Assembly: GCA_943372195.1 (NCBI GenBank)
Contig: CALRXS010000017.1
Location: forward strand, 1 to 64,000
DNA: 64,000 nt
DNA from: JAEYZM01 sp943372195
GTDB taxonomy: Bacteria > Bacteroidota > Bacteroidia > Sphingobacteriales > Sphingobacteriaceae
Reading direction: 5' to 3'
This document shows positions 34,689-43,768 of this stretch, piece after piece. The notes beneath the pieces were generated by a model that saw only the letters and a list, made by a program, of their open reading frames with translations, searched no databases and was not told the origin of the DNA. Position numbers and translations under genes: made by a program. Position 1 is the first letter of the stretch; each line of letters opens with the position of its first letter.

Positions 34689-35422
34689 TACAACATTACT
34701 TGAGCGATTATATAATCGGCGAATAAAATTAATATACAACTATAAACTACAGCTTTGGTACTAGACCGACCTACTTCTAAGGCACCACCTACAGTGTAAA
34801 ATCCTTGGTAAGCAGATACGGTAATCATTATGAAACTAAATACATAAGCTTTCACCAATGATACTACAACTATAAATGAATTCCAGTCTTTCATAATACC
34901 ACCAATATATTCTTGTGGGGTAATTACACCTGATAATGTACCGGCTACGTATCCTCCGAATAAACTCAAACCAATTGAAATTACGATCAGCATAGGTATT
35001 ACAAACAAGCCACCAATTAATTTCGGAAATATTAAATAGCCTGGTGAGTTAACACCCATAATTTCAAGTGCATCAATTTGTTCAGTTACTCTCATCGTTC
35101 CAATTTGTGAAGCAATGTTTGAACCTAATCGGCCTGAGAGAACGAGCATAGTGATCGACGGACTAAATTCTAATATAGTAGAGTCTCTGGTGATTTGTCC
35201 GATTACTTCTCGAGGTATTATAGCACTAACTAATTGAAATGCAGTTTGAACGCAAGTTACAGCACCTAGAAATAAAGAAATGATGATTACTATACCTAAT
35301 GAACCAATACCCATTACGTTCATCTCTCTAAATGTTTCTTTCCAATATACAGAACCCTTCTCTGGTCTAGAGAAAACACTTCTTAAGAGTAAAATATATC
35401 GACCTAAATGAAATAAAAACAT
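34688..35422 (-). CDS. MlaE-type ABC transporter permease
   Basis: The 244-residue protein has five or six membrane helices and the MlaE family core: GIVIIISLFLGAV near residue 38, TVLSGRLGSNIASQIGTMRVTEQIDALEIMGVNSPGYL spread over residues 91-130, with the EQIDALEIMG coupling helix that contacts MlaF. It heads a four-gene run (mlaE, mlaF, kefF-like, kefC-like) and diverges from an SDR gene across about 47 bases. Confidence 0.9.
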   Translation of the reverse strand: MFLFHLGRYILLLRSVFSRPEKGSVYWKETFREMNVMGIGSLGIVIIISLFLGAVTCVQTAFQLVSAIIPREVIGQITRDSTILEFSPSITMLVLSGRLGSNIASQIGTMRVTEQIDALEIMGVNSPGYLIFPKLIGGLFVIPMLIVISIGLSLFGGYVAGTLSGVITPQEYIGGIMKDWNSFIVVVSLVKAYVFSFIMITVSAYQGFYTVGGALEVGRSSTKAVVYSCILILFADYIIAQVML

Positions 35423-35469
35423 ATTTATAAATATATATTCGTAAAAGTAATAATTTAGTGGCTATAAAT

Positions 35470-36183
35470 ATGAAAAAGAATAATAAATGCGTGTTAATCA
35501 CTGGCTCTACCAAAGGTATGGGTAATGCCATTGCAAGAAAATTTGCTTCTAATTCTCATGATTTAATTTTGATCGCTAGATCTGACAAAGATTTACAAGA
35601 ACAAAAAAAATCGTTAAACGAAGATTTTGACATCAATGTGCATTGTATCAGTGCTGATTTATCAGAGAAAAAACAAATTGCAAAAATTGCAGATACTTTA
35701 AGAGAACTAAATATAGTGCCACATATATTAGTGAACAACTTAGGAGTTTATCAAATGTCTACCATAATTGATGAAGATGATAACACTATGGAGAAAATAA
35801 TGAATCTTAATTATTACCCAGGTTATTATCTTACGAAAGCCTTGTTGCCAATGATGATGGAGAGAGACTCTGGACATATCTTTAGTATTTGTTCTTTTGC
35901 CAACATCCATCCGGTTAAAGAAGCTTTCGCTTATTCAGTAAGTAAATATGCGGTGTATGGTTTTATCAAAACACTTAGAGAAACTTTGTTGAATACAAAT
36001 ATTAAAACGACTGCTGTGATACCTGGTTCTACTTTAACTACTTCATGGGAAGGTACTAGCATTAGTGAAGAAAGATTTATTCTAGTGGAAGATATTGCGG
36101 AAACTATTTATGTTGCTTCAAACCTTTCAAAAGGGGCTTGTTTAGAAGAAGTAATCATCCGCCCACAACACGGTCAAGTTTAA
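35470..36183 (+). CDS. Short-chain dehydrogenase/reductase
   Basis: The 237-residue SDR has the cofactor loop ITGSTKGMGNAIARKF near residue 10, NNLG near 85, a Ser in the SICSFA strand near 138 and the catalytic AYSVSKYAVYG near 153. It is a classical SDR; the substrate is unknown. I chose the ATG at 35470 over a GTG four codons upstream, since the fold starts at residue 6 from this ATG. Confidence 0.88.
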   Translation: MKKNNKCVLITGSTKGMGNAIARKFASNSHDLILIARSDKDLQEQKKSLNEDFDINVHCISADLSEKKQIAKIADTLRELNIVPHILVNNLGVYQMSTIIDEDDNTMEKIMNLNYYPGYYLTKALLPMMMERDSGHIFSICSFANIHPVKEAFAYSVSKYAVYGFIKTLRETLLNTNIKTTAVIPGSTLTTSWEGTSISEERFILVEDIAETIYVASNLSKGACLEEVIIRPQHGQV

Positions 36184-36289
36184 TAACCACCGAAACTCTT
36201 CATTCGTCGGTTAATTTTCTGCGTTCGTCGGCTGTCTATTGAGTAGCTGTCATTTTCCTTGAATCTTTGATCATAAATTATTTAAAAAA

Positions 36290-36739
36290 ATGGCAAAAGA
36301 ACTTTATAGAGACAAGCAAAGAGCATCAATAGGTGGTGTTTGCTCAGGATTATCAGATTACTTCAATATTGACGTTACTTTAGTACGTGCTTTATTCTTA
36401 GTAGCATTATTCGGATTTGGATCGGGTGTTTTACTCTACATCATTTTGTGGGCAGTAATTCCAGAGAAAAAAGATTACATCTATTCTGAACCAGTAGATT
36501 ATACTGTCAATGAAGAAGGCAAAGCTGAACCTAATAAACGCCCGTTTAAAATCAAGAAAGAAAATGAGAGTGTAATCGGCGGATTAATCTTAATTACTTT
36601 AGGGGTGATTTTTTTAGCAGATGAATTCGTTCCTTGGTTTGACTTCGGGAAATTATGGCCATTAATTTTAGTTGCTGTTGGCGCTGGAGTATTATGGAAT
36701 CAAAGTAAAAAAAATAAATCAGAAGACACTAATTCTTAA
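36290..36739 (+). CDS. PspC domain membrane protein with LiaI-like C-terminus
   Basis: The 149-residue protein has a PspC domain at residues 1-62 (RDKQRASIGGVCSGLSDYF, then a membrane helix ending ILWAVIPEKK) and a second hydrophobic part at 89-140 (VIGGLILITLGVIFLADEF) of the LiaI/LiaF-like transmembrane type. PspC domains take part in phage-shock and envelope-stress sensing. The next gene starts 4 bases after its stop and repeats the LiaF-like module, so the pair is probably functional together. Confidence 0.87.
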   Translation: MAKELYRDKQRASIGGVCSGLSDYFNIDVTLVRALFLVALFGFGSGVLLYIILWAVIPEKKDYIYSEPVDYTVNEEGKAEPNKRPFKIKKENESVIGGLILITLGVIFLADEFVPWFDFGKLWPLILVAVGAGVLWNQSKKNKSEDTNS

Positions 36740-36743
36740 TCAT

Positions 36744-37688
36744 ATGAAATCAAGTAAAACAATATGGGGAATTAGCCTCATCTCAATAGGTATACTATTA
36801 GTATTAAATAATTTGAATCTTGTTGACTTCGGATTTAATTGGCATCGTTTCGGGAATTTTTGGCCATTGATTTTGATAGCTATCGGATTAACTAGTTTAA
36901 CGAAATCAGCAAAAATAAATCCCTGGATCAGCAATAGTTTATTAGCATTAGTTATCAGTATCTTTTTATACAATACCATTGAAATTGGAGACCATAATAA
37001 AGAATCTTTTTCTTGGTCTAATAATAGAGATAGAGATGAAAAAGCTTCTGATCAAAACTTCACATTGCCCTTAGATTCAGGCATTAGCACAGCTACATTA
37101 GAATTAAATGGTGGTGCATCTGAGTTTAGAATTTCTGATACGACTGCTAGTTTAATCGACGCTAAATCACATTTAAATGTTGGAGAATATACACTAGAAA
37201 AAGTCAACGAAGGAAATAATGAAATCATTAAGTTGATGTTAAATGATGATAAAGAAGTCAAAGGTAAATTTGATTTTGATGATAGTCATTGGGATAGTTA
37301 TGTAGATGTAAAATTGAATCCAGAAGTTTTATGGAACTTCAAATTTCAGTTAGGTGCAGGTGATGTTGATTTTGACTTTAGTAAATTTAAAGTAAGTTCT
37401 ATTGATATGGATGCTGGTGCAGCTTCAGTTGATATGAAGTTATCATCTTTAGCACCTTCAACAGATATTAAAATTGACGCAGGTGCAACCGATATAAAAA
37501 TATTTATACCCAAAGATGCGAAATGTACATTGAAGTTAAATACGGTATTGTCATCTAAAGAATTTATAGGTTTCATTGATAAAGGTGATGGTACTTATGA
37601 GTCAGAGAACTTCGCTGAAAGCAAGGGTAACTTAATTACTATTAGCTTAGATGCTGGTGTTTCAAACGTCGAAATCAAGAGATATTAA
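36744..37688 (+). CDS. LiaF-like envelope stress membrane protein
   Basis: The 314-residue protein has an N-terminal LiaI/LiaF transmembrane region (helices at about 6-22, 33-48 and 56-72) and a C-terminal beta-rich region at about 100-314 with DAGAASVDMKLS and DAGATDIKI repeats, as in the YvqF/LiaF C-terminal and DUF4097-like beta-helical domains. The ATG at 36744 is chosen; a longer reading overlaps the PspC gene by 68 bases and is less likely. LiaF restrains a LiaSR-type system in Firmicutes; no such pair adjoins here. A strong terminator follows. Confidence 0.82.
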   Translation: MKSSKTIWGISLISIGILLVLNNLNLVDFGFNWHRFGNFWPLILIAIGLTSLTKSAKINPWISNSLLALVISIFLYNTIEIGDHNKESFSWSNNRDRDEKASDQNFTLPLDSGISTATLELNGGASEFRISDTTASLIDAKSHLNVGEYTLEKVNEGNNEIIKLMLNDDKEVKGKFDFDDSHWDSYVDVKLNPEVLWNFKFQLGAGDVDFDFSKFKVSSIDMDAGAASVDMKLSSLAPSTDIKIDAGATDIKIFIPKDAKCTLKLNTVLSSKEFIGFIDKGDGTYESENFAESKGNLITISLDAGVSNVEIKRY

Positions 37689-37713
37689 GCGATATTGATA
37701 TATTAAATGCTTG

Positions 37714-37746
37714 AAGGTCGGGAATTTCTAATTCTCGGCCTTTTTT
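37714..37746 (+). terminator. Rho-independent terminator after the liaF-like gene
   Basis: Stem AAGGTCGGGAATT with its partner AATTCTCGGCCTT (two G-T/U type pairs) and a TCT loop, then a run of T. Confidence 0.8.
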
Positions 37747-37773
37747 ATTAAAACTCCAATCTAATTTTTTTGT

Positions 37774-37781
37774 TATTTTTG
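37774..37781 (+). promoter_or_regulatory. TAnnTTTG -7 element of ispG
   Basis: TATTTTTG matches the consensus and ends 15 bases before the ATG at 37797. The predicted leader is only about 9 bases, which supports that ATG over an in-frame ATG-like codon at 37770 that would lie upstream of the transcript. Confidence 0.5.
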
Positions 37782-37796
37782 GTACAAATCAATTCC

Positions 37797-39779
37797 ATGG
37801 CAGTCAGACAATCAGCAGATATAATAGCAGAGTTAAAAGGAAAGTATTCTAAATCACTTAATCATTATAAACGTTTCCCTACTAGAGAGGTAACTATTGG
37901 TGATATACCTATGGGTGCGCATCATCCGATTAGAATTCAATCGATGACCACTACTGATACTATGAATACCATAGCAACTGTAGAGCAAACCATCAGAATG
38001 GTAGAGTCTGGTTGTGATTATGTTCGTATCACTGCTCCAAGCATGAATGAAGCGAATAACCTTCAAGCCATTAAAGATGAGTTGAGAAAAAGAGGATATA
38101 ATGTTCCTCTTGTTGCTGACATCCATTTCACCCCGAATGCAGCAGAAGCTGCGGCTCGCATCGTAGAAAAGGTGAGGGTGAACCCTGGTAATTATGTCGA
38201 TAAAAAGAAATTCGAACAAATAGATTATAGCGCTTTTGAATACGAAGCTGAATTAGAACGTATTCGTAAAAAGTTTGAGCCACTAGTTAAAATTTGCAAA
38301 GAGTATGGCACTGCTATGAGAATAGGTACTAACCACGGATCTCTTTCTGATAGAATTATGAGCTGGTACGGTGATACTCCTCTCGGCATGGTGGAGTCGG
38401 CTATGGAATTTATTAGAATGTGCGAATCGATGAACTACTACAACCTAGTTGTTTCTATGAAATCGAGTAATGCACAAGTAATGGTTCAAGCCTATAGAAT
38501 GTTGGTAGAAGCGATGCAATTAGAAGGAATGAACTACCCACTACATCTAGGTGTTACTGAAGCGGGTGATGGTGAAGACGGAAGAATAAAATCAGCAGTA
38601 GGAATAGGTACTTTGTTAGAAGACGGATTAGGAGATACCATTCGAGTATCATTAACTGAAGACCCTGAGTTCGAAGCGCCCGTTGCTAAAGCTCTTGCTG
38701 ATCGTTACATCAATCGTAAATCAGATTTTAAAGAAGAGGAAAAATATTACATCCCCTCTTCTCATAACCCATATGAACACAATAGAAGAAAGACTAATGA
38801 TTTACAATTATTAGGTGATCATCATGTACCTGTTGTTATTGCTGATTTATCGAATATAAAATTAAATGAGCCTCTTCAATTATCACAAATCGGTTATGCA
38901 TATTCTGCATTACTCGATAAATATAATTTAACAGATTTAGCTGCCGACATTGCTTATGTAGGTGATCAAATTCCTGAATATAGTTTCCCTGGTAATTTAA
39001 AATTATTGATTAATTACAAAACTTGGTTAAATCATCAAAGCCTTGAAAATACTATACCTTTCATAGCTTATAATGATTTATCAGATGCAAAGATTGATGC
39101 GAATAGCTTTGTGTTTATTCATGTTTCTTCGGATGATGCAAGCAATTTAGATTATCAATTAATCAATAAATTTTCTAAAGCTGTTTTAGTTGTAGAAACA
39201 AATAAGGAACATGCAATGCCTAACATTCGCGCGTTCTTCTTTAACTTATTAGAGAATAATATTTCATTACCTGTTATCATCAAAAGAAATTATAAAAATT
39301 TATCTCTTGATGAATTGCAACTTTATGCTGCTACTGATTTTGGAGCTTTGTTGGTCGACGGATTTGGAGATGGAATTTGGCTGAGTGCTGATAAAGAAAT
39401 TTCTTTACGCGTGATTAATTCTATCTCTTTCGGAATTCTTCAAGCTAGTAGAACTAGAATCTCTAAAACTGAATATATTTCTTGCCCATCATGCGGACGA
39501 ACACTTTTTGATTTACAAGAAACTACACAAATGATACGTTCTAGGACTGATCATTTGAAAGGTATTAAAATTGGTATCATGGGCTGTATTGTCAACGGTC
39601 CGGGCGAAATGGCCGACGCCGACTATGGTTATGTTGGTACTGGTCCGGGTAAAATCACCCTCTACCGCGGTAAAGAAGTAGTACGAAAAAATGTAAATAC
39701 TGAGAACGCAGTTGATCAATTAATCGAGTTAATTTCTGAAGATGGTAACTGGATCGATAAAGATTTAATTGAGAATTAA
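37797..39779 (+). CDS. ispG: 4-hydroxy-3-methylbut-2-enyl diphosphate synthase (long IspG/GcpE)
   Basis: The 660-residue enzyme performs the penultimate step of the MEP isoprenoid pathway with a 4Fe-4S cluster. The N-terminal TIM barrel starts at about residue 27 (TREVTIGDIPMGAHHPIRIQ) and the C-terminal cluster domain carries SCPSCGRTLFDLQE near 562 and GIMGCIVNGPGEMADADYGYVG in spaced form near 592-613. Between them a large insert (about 290-540) gives the three-domain architecture seen in plants, Chlamydia and Bacteroidota, nearly double the E. coli length. The start is fixed at 37797 by the -7 element. Confidence 0.95.
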   Translation: MAVRQSADIIAELKGKYSKSLNHYKRFPTREVTIGDIPMGAHHPIRIQSMTTTDTMNTIATVEQTIRMVESGCDYVRITAPSMNEANNLQAIKDELRKRGYNVPLVADIHFTPNAAEAAARIVEKVRVNPGNYVDKKKFEQIDYSAFEYEAELERIRKKFEPLVKICKEYGTAMRIGTNHGSLSDRIMSWYGDTPLGMVESAMEFIRMCESMNYYNLVVSMKSSNAQVMVQAYRMLVEAMQLEGMNYPLHLGVTEAGDGEDGRIKSAVGIGTLLEDGLGDTIRVSLTEDPEFEAPVAKALADRYINRKSDFKEEEKYYIPSSHNPYEHNRRKTNDLQLLGDHHVPVVIADLSNIKLNEPLQLSQIGYAYSALLDKYNLTDLAADIAYVGDQIPEYSFPGNLKLLINYKTWLNHQSLENTIPFIAYNDLSDAKIDANSFVFIHVSSDDASNLDYQLINKFSKAVLVVETNKEHAMPNIRAFFFNLLENNISLPVIIKRNYKNLSLDELQLYAATDFGALLVDGFGDGIWLSADKEISLRVINSISFGILQASRTRISKTEYISCPSCGRTLFDLQETTQMIRSRTDHLKGIKIGIMGCIVNGPGEMADADYGYVGTGPGKITLYRGKEVVRKNVNTENAVDQLIELISEDGNWIDKDLIEN

Positions 39780-39852
39780 TATTTACTTAGTGTACTTTTT
39801 ACAATTATTAAATAACAATTACTATATTTAGGTGTTATTACAATAAAAACTT

Positions 39853-40836
39853 ATGTCAAGTCCGATTAAATCTATTGCAGTTATGACCTCTGGTGGTGAT
39901 TCACCGGGTATGAACGCAGCTATACGTGCGGTTGTTAGAGCTGGTATTTCAAATGGTGTTAAAGTGTACGGAATCAAAAGAGGTTACGAGGGGATGATTG
40001 AAGGTGATATTATTCCTATGCAGTCGAACTCAGTGAGTAATATTATTCAAAGAGGTGGAACCATACTCAAATCAGCAAGAAGTGACAGATTCAGAACAGT
40101 AGAAGGTAGAAAGCAAGCATACAATCAATTAGTTGCAAATAACATTGATGCCGTTGTAGCAATTGGTGGTGACGGTACTTTTAGTGGTGCGCTACAATTT
40201 AACAAAGAACATGATATCCCTTTCATCGGTATACCAGGTACAATCGATTGTGATTTATATGGTACCGATTATACACTTGGCTTCGACACTGCAGTAAATA
40301 CAGTGGTTGACGCCATCGACAGAATTCGTGATACTGCCGATTCACACGATCGATTATTTTTCGTAGAAGTAATGGGTAGAGATGCAGGCTATATTGCTTT
40401 ATATTCAGGTATTGCGGGTGGTGCAGAAGCTATTCTAATTCCAGAATCTAAAACTGATGAACTTTCTTTAATGAAAACATTAGAAAAAGGATGGGAGCGT
40501 AATAAGTCTTCGATGATCGTTGTCGTTGCCGAAGGTGATGAACAAGGTGGAGCTTATCAAATTGCTGAAAAAGTAAAAACGAAATTCAATAATTACGATA
40601 TCAGAGTCAGCGTACTGGGGCATATACAACGCGGCGGAAGTCCGTCTTGCTTCGACCGTGTACTCGGTAGCAGAATGGGTGTTGCAGCTGTAGAAGCTTT
40701 ATTAGCTGGTAGAGTGCAAATTATGATAGGTGTTGTGAATAACCACATCCATTATACATCCTTAGAAAAAGCTGTTAAGCATAACCAAGACATTGACATG
40801 AATCTCTTGAAATTAGGAGAGATTTTATCGTCCTAA
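39853..40836 (+). CDS. pfkA: ATP-dependent 6-phosphofructokinase
   Basis: The 327-residue glycolytic kinase shows TSGGDSPGMNAAIRAVVR near residue 12, GGTILKSARS near 71, AIGGDGTFSGAL near 102 (the GGDG form marks the ATP rather than pyrophosphate enzyme), PGTIDCDLYGTDYTLGFDTAVN spread over 125-147 with the catalytic Asp, and LGHIQRGGSPSCFDR near 253. Single gene, separated from ispG by about 70 bases. Confidence 0.95.
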   Translation: MSSPIKSIAVMTSGGDSPGMNAAIRAVVRAGISNGVKVYGIKRGYEGMIEGDIIPMQSNSVSNIIQRGGTILKSARSDRFRTVEGRKQAYNQLVANNIDAVVAIGGDGTFSGALQFNKEHDIPFIGIPGTIDCDLYGTDYTLGFDTAVNTVVDAIDRIRDTADSHDRLFFVEVMGRDAGYIALYSGIAGGAEAILIPESKTDELSLMKTLEKGWERNKSSMIVVVAEGDEQGGAYQIAEKVKTKFNNYDIRVSVLGHIQRGGSPSCFDRVLGSRMGVAAVEALLAGRVQIMIGVVNNHIHYTSLEKAVKHNQDIDMNLLKLGEILSS

Positions 40837-40942
40837 TTTAAGCTTTATTTATAATCCGTCTAAATAATTGCTCTGACAATCAGATGACAGATTTAGAGTT
40901 TTCATACCCTTAATTTGTATATCGAAAAAAGACGCAGAGGGC

Positions 40943-42160
40943 TTGAAAAATCTAAAGGTTATCGCATTTACACACAAGAACTTAGACTTAAAAGAGTTAG
41001 GTAAATTGGTGCTTTCAAAAGAAGACAGAGAAGCAATTCTTACTTCTTTGAAAAATGAATTAGCCATTAAAGAACTTTTTTACATTGGAACTTGCAATCG
41101 AGTAGAACTTGTATTTACATCTGAACACGAAATCAACGATAAATTTGTAGAAAGAGTTTTGCACCATTTATCGAATGGTAATAATCTCGAAATTGACTAT
41201 TTCTTAAGTCAAGTTGCTATCTACAACGACGAAGCAGCTCTTAATCATTTAATGCGTGTCTCTAGTTCATTAGAATCATTGGTAGTAGGTGAAAAAGAAA
41301 TTTTAGCTCAAGTACGCCAATCTTATGATGAGTGTAGAGCTTTCGGCTTCACAGGCGATTTCTTAAGATTATGCATGAGTCGAGTTGTTAAAACTGCTAA
41401 AGAAATTTATACCAATACTAAGATTTCAGAGAAACCCATTTCGGTGGTATCTATTGCCTACCGTATGTTGCGTGAATTAGCAATCAACGATAAAACCAGA
41501 TTTTTAATCATAGGTGCAGGTGAAACGAATCAATTATTTGCCAAATACCTAAAGAAACATAAGCATAATAACTTCACCGTTTTCAATAGAACTTTAGCGA
41601 AAGCTGAGTTATTAGCTCAAGAATTAGATGGTAGAGCTTTACCACTTGAAAAGTTAAAATCATTTAACGAAGGCTTTGATGTGATCATCACTTGTACTGG
41701 TTCAACAGATCCAATCATTACGCCAGAAATATACAATTCATTGCTAAATGCAGAGACTGATAAAAAAGTCATTTTAGATTTAGCAATTCCGAATGACACT
41801 CACGAAGATGTTTTGAAAAATAATTTACATTTCATCAACATCGAAAGTATTCAAGAAACTATCAAGAAAAATATCGACGATCGCTATGCTGAATTATGCT
41901 CAGCTGAACAAATCATCGAAGAGAACTTAGAAGAGTTTAGACCACTAGTACGCCAAAGAAAAATCGAATTGGCGATGCAAGAAGTCCCACAGAAAATAAA
42001 AGAAATTAGAAATACCGCTATTCAGTACGTATTTGCCGATGATATTCAATCTTTAGACGAGCAATCGAAAGAAGTATTAGAAAAAGTGCTAAATTATATG
42101 GAGAAGAAATATATTAGCATACCAATGGTGATGGCTAAAGACATCCTCATAAAAGAATAG
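40943..42160 (+). CDS. hemA: Glutamyl-tRNA reductase
   Basis: The 405-residue enzyme makes glutamate-1-semialdehyde from charged tRNA-Glu, the first step of C5 tetrapyrrole synthesis. The nucleophile is Cys51 in YIGTCNRVELVF, with LVVGEKEILAQV near residue 113 and the NADPH loop LIIGAGETNQLFAKYL near 191. The start is a TTG; the conserved N-terminal strand begins immediately after it and no in-frame ATG is available, so a non-ATG start is likely. It heads the heme gene group. Confidence 0.94.
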   Translation: MKNLKVIAFTHKNLDLKELGKLVLSKEDREAILTSLKNELAIKELFYIGTCNRVELVFTSEHEINDKFVERVLHHLSNGNNLEIDYFLSQVAIYNDEAALNHLMRVSSSLESLVVGEKEILAQVRQSYDECRAFGFTGDFLRLCMSRVVKTAKEIYTNTKISEKPISVVSIAYRMLRELAINDKTRFLIIGAGETNQLFAKYLKKHKHNNFTVFNRTLAKAELLAQELDGRALPLEKLKSFNEGFDVIITCTGSTDPIITPEIYNSLLNAETDKKVILDLAIPNDTHEDVLKNNLHFINIESIQETIKKNIDDRYAELCSAEQIIEENLEEFRPLVRQRKIELAMQEVPQKIKEIRNTAIQYVFADDIQSLDEQSKEVLEKVLNYMEKKYISIPMVMAKDILIKE

Positions 42161-42172
42161 CTTCATATAAGA

Positions 42173-43768
42173 ATGAATAAGATGAAAATTAAGATTGGCT
42201 CCAGAGGCAGTGATTTAGCTTTGTGGCAGGCCCATCATGTGAAAGATAGATTAACACAAGCAGGTGCTGATGTTAGCATTACCATCTTCAAAACTCAAGG
42301 TGATAAAATTCAACACCTAAGTCTCGATAAATTAGAAGGCAAAGGTTTTTTCACGAAAGAATTAGAAGATGCATTACTCAATAATGAAATTGATTTAGCA
42401 GTTCATTCACATAAAGACTTGCCTACTCTTTCCCCTCCGGGCTTAATAATATCAGCTGTTTCAGAAAGAGAAGATCCATCAGAATTATTATTGATTCGAA
42501 AAGAATCTGTTGACACAACACAGTATTTATCTTTCAAAAAAAATGCAATACTCGGAACTTCTTCTGCTAGAAGAAAAGTGCAGATGTTAGAGTTTAGAGA
42601 TGATATTATTTTAAAAGATATTAGAGGTAATGTTCCTACTCGTATTCAAAAATTAAGAGAAGGACAATTCGATGCAATTCTATTAGCTCGTGCAGGTGTT
42701 GAAAGATTGAAATTAGATTTAAGCGATCTTCATGTTATAATTTTAAATCCGCATTCATTCATACCCGCTCCCGCACAAGGAGTACTTGCTCTACAAATCA
42801 GAGAAAACGATGCTACACTCGATCAGTTTTTAAAACAAGTGATTCATCAACAACAAGTTTTCAATTCAATTGGTATTGAACGTAAAATTTTAAATCTTTT
42901 TGAAGGCGGATGTCATATGCCATTAGGTGCATACGTTGAACATAAAAATAATACTTATAAATTATGGGCTGCAAAAGCTGAACACGATGCAGAATTACCT
43001 CAACGCTTGTATTTAGAGGCCGATTCATACGAACATCTTGCAGAGCGTGCAGTGAATTTATTCAATAGCACCATCCTGAAAAATAATAAAATTTTCATTT
43101 CTCAAAATGATAAAAATGATTCATTGTTGAAAAAACAATTAGCAATTGAATCGGCTGAACTACTGTATAATTCAGGTATTGAAACGCAAGAATTGAAATT
43201 TGAATACTCTGACCTAAATGCTTTTGACATGGTGTTTTTCAATAGTAAAAATGCTGTCAGACATTTTTTCAATCAGGTGAATGTAAAAGATTTGAATTTG
43301 CAGTTTGCGGCCTTCGGACAAGCAACTGCAACAGAGATATTGAAATATACTTCGGAAGTTCAATTCATAGGATCTAGTTCAGACCCTGATGTTGTTGCTT
43401 CTGAATTCAATGCAGCATATAAAATTTCTCAAAGAATTTTATTCCCTTGCTCTAGCAAATCATTGAAATCTGTTTCAAGTGTTTTGAAAAGCAATCATCA
43501 AATTATTGAAGTGGTGGTTTATGATACCATCATCAAACCTGAAATAAATTTACCAGAAGCTGATGTTTATGTAATGACAAGTCCGTCGAATGTTCAATCA
43601 TTCAGCAACTCATTAAAAAAATTAAATAATAAATTAATCGTTTCTATTGGTCCATCGACAGCAAAAGCATTACAAGCCATCGATGTACCTTGCCATGCAA
43701 TCGCTGCATCTGCAGATGACCTTGGAATTTTTCACGCAATCTATTTAGCAAAAGCAAATCAAATATGA
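42173..43768 (+). CDS. hemCD: HemC-HemD fusion: hydroxymethylbilane synthase / uroporphyrinogen-III synthase
   Basis: The 531-residue protein joins two consecutive enzymes. Residues 1-300 are HMB synthase: IGSRGSDLALWQA at 8, SHKDLPTL near 80, GTSSARRKVQML near 125, RGNVPTRI near 145, and the dipyrromethane cofactor Cys247 in EGGCHMPLGAY. Residues about 303-531 are the two-lobed uroporphyrinogen-III synthase (FFNSKNAVRHFF near 350; VYVMTSPSNVQSF and GPSTAKALQ near 465-500). Fusion would channel the unstable linear hydroxymethylbilane. No stop or frameshift lies between the parts. The hemB start overlaps its stop by 4 bases. Confidence 0.92.
   Translation: MNKMKIKIGSRGSDLALWQAHHVKDRLTQAGADVSITIFKTQGDKIQHLSLDKLEGKGFFTKELEDALLNNEIDLAVHSHKDLPTLSPPGLIISAVSEREDPSELLLIRKESVDTTQYLSFKKNAILGTSSARRKVQMLEFRDDIILKDIRGNVPTRIQKLREGQFDAILLARAGVERLKLDLSDLHVIILNPHSFIPAPAQGVLALQIRENDATLDQFLKQVIHQQQVFNSIGIERKILNLFEGGCHMPLGAYVEHKNNTYKLWAAKAEHDAELPQRLYLEADSYEHLAERAVNLFNSTILKNNKIFISQNDKNDSLLKKQLAIESAELLYNSGIETQELKFEYSDLNAFDMVFFNSKNAVRHFFNQVNVKDLNLQFAAFGQATATEILKYTSEVQFIGSSSDPDVVASEFNAAYKISQRILFPCSSKSLKSVSSVLKSNHQIIEVVVYDTIIKPEINLPEADVYVMTSPSNVQSFSNSLKKLNNKLIVSIGPSTAKALQAIDVPCHAIAASADDLGIFHAIYLAKANQI

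Noticed and set aside
34689..34739. N-terminal extension of the MlaF-like ATPase
   Set aside because: It would overlap the permease gene by 52 bases; the TAATG junction gives a natural coupled start and the domain begins there.
36197..36233. Direct repeat TTCGTCGG before the PspC gene
   Set aside because: Only two short imperfect copies are present, with no clear relation to a promoter; not enough to call a site.
36672..36743. Upstream extension of the LiaF-like protein
   Set aside because: It lies within the PspC gene in another frame and adds a non-conserved leader; the ATG at 36744 begins at the hydrophobic family domain.
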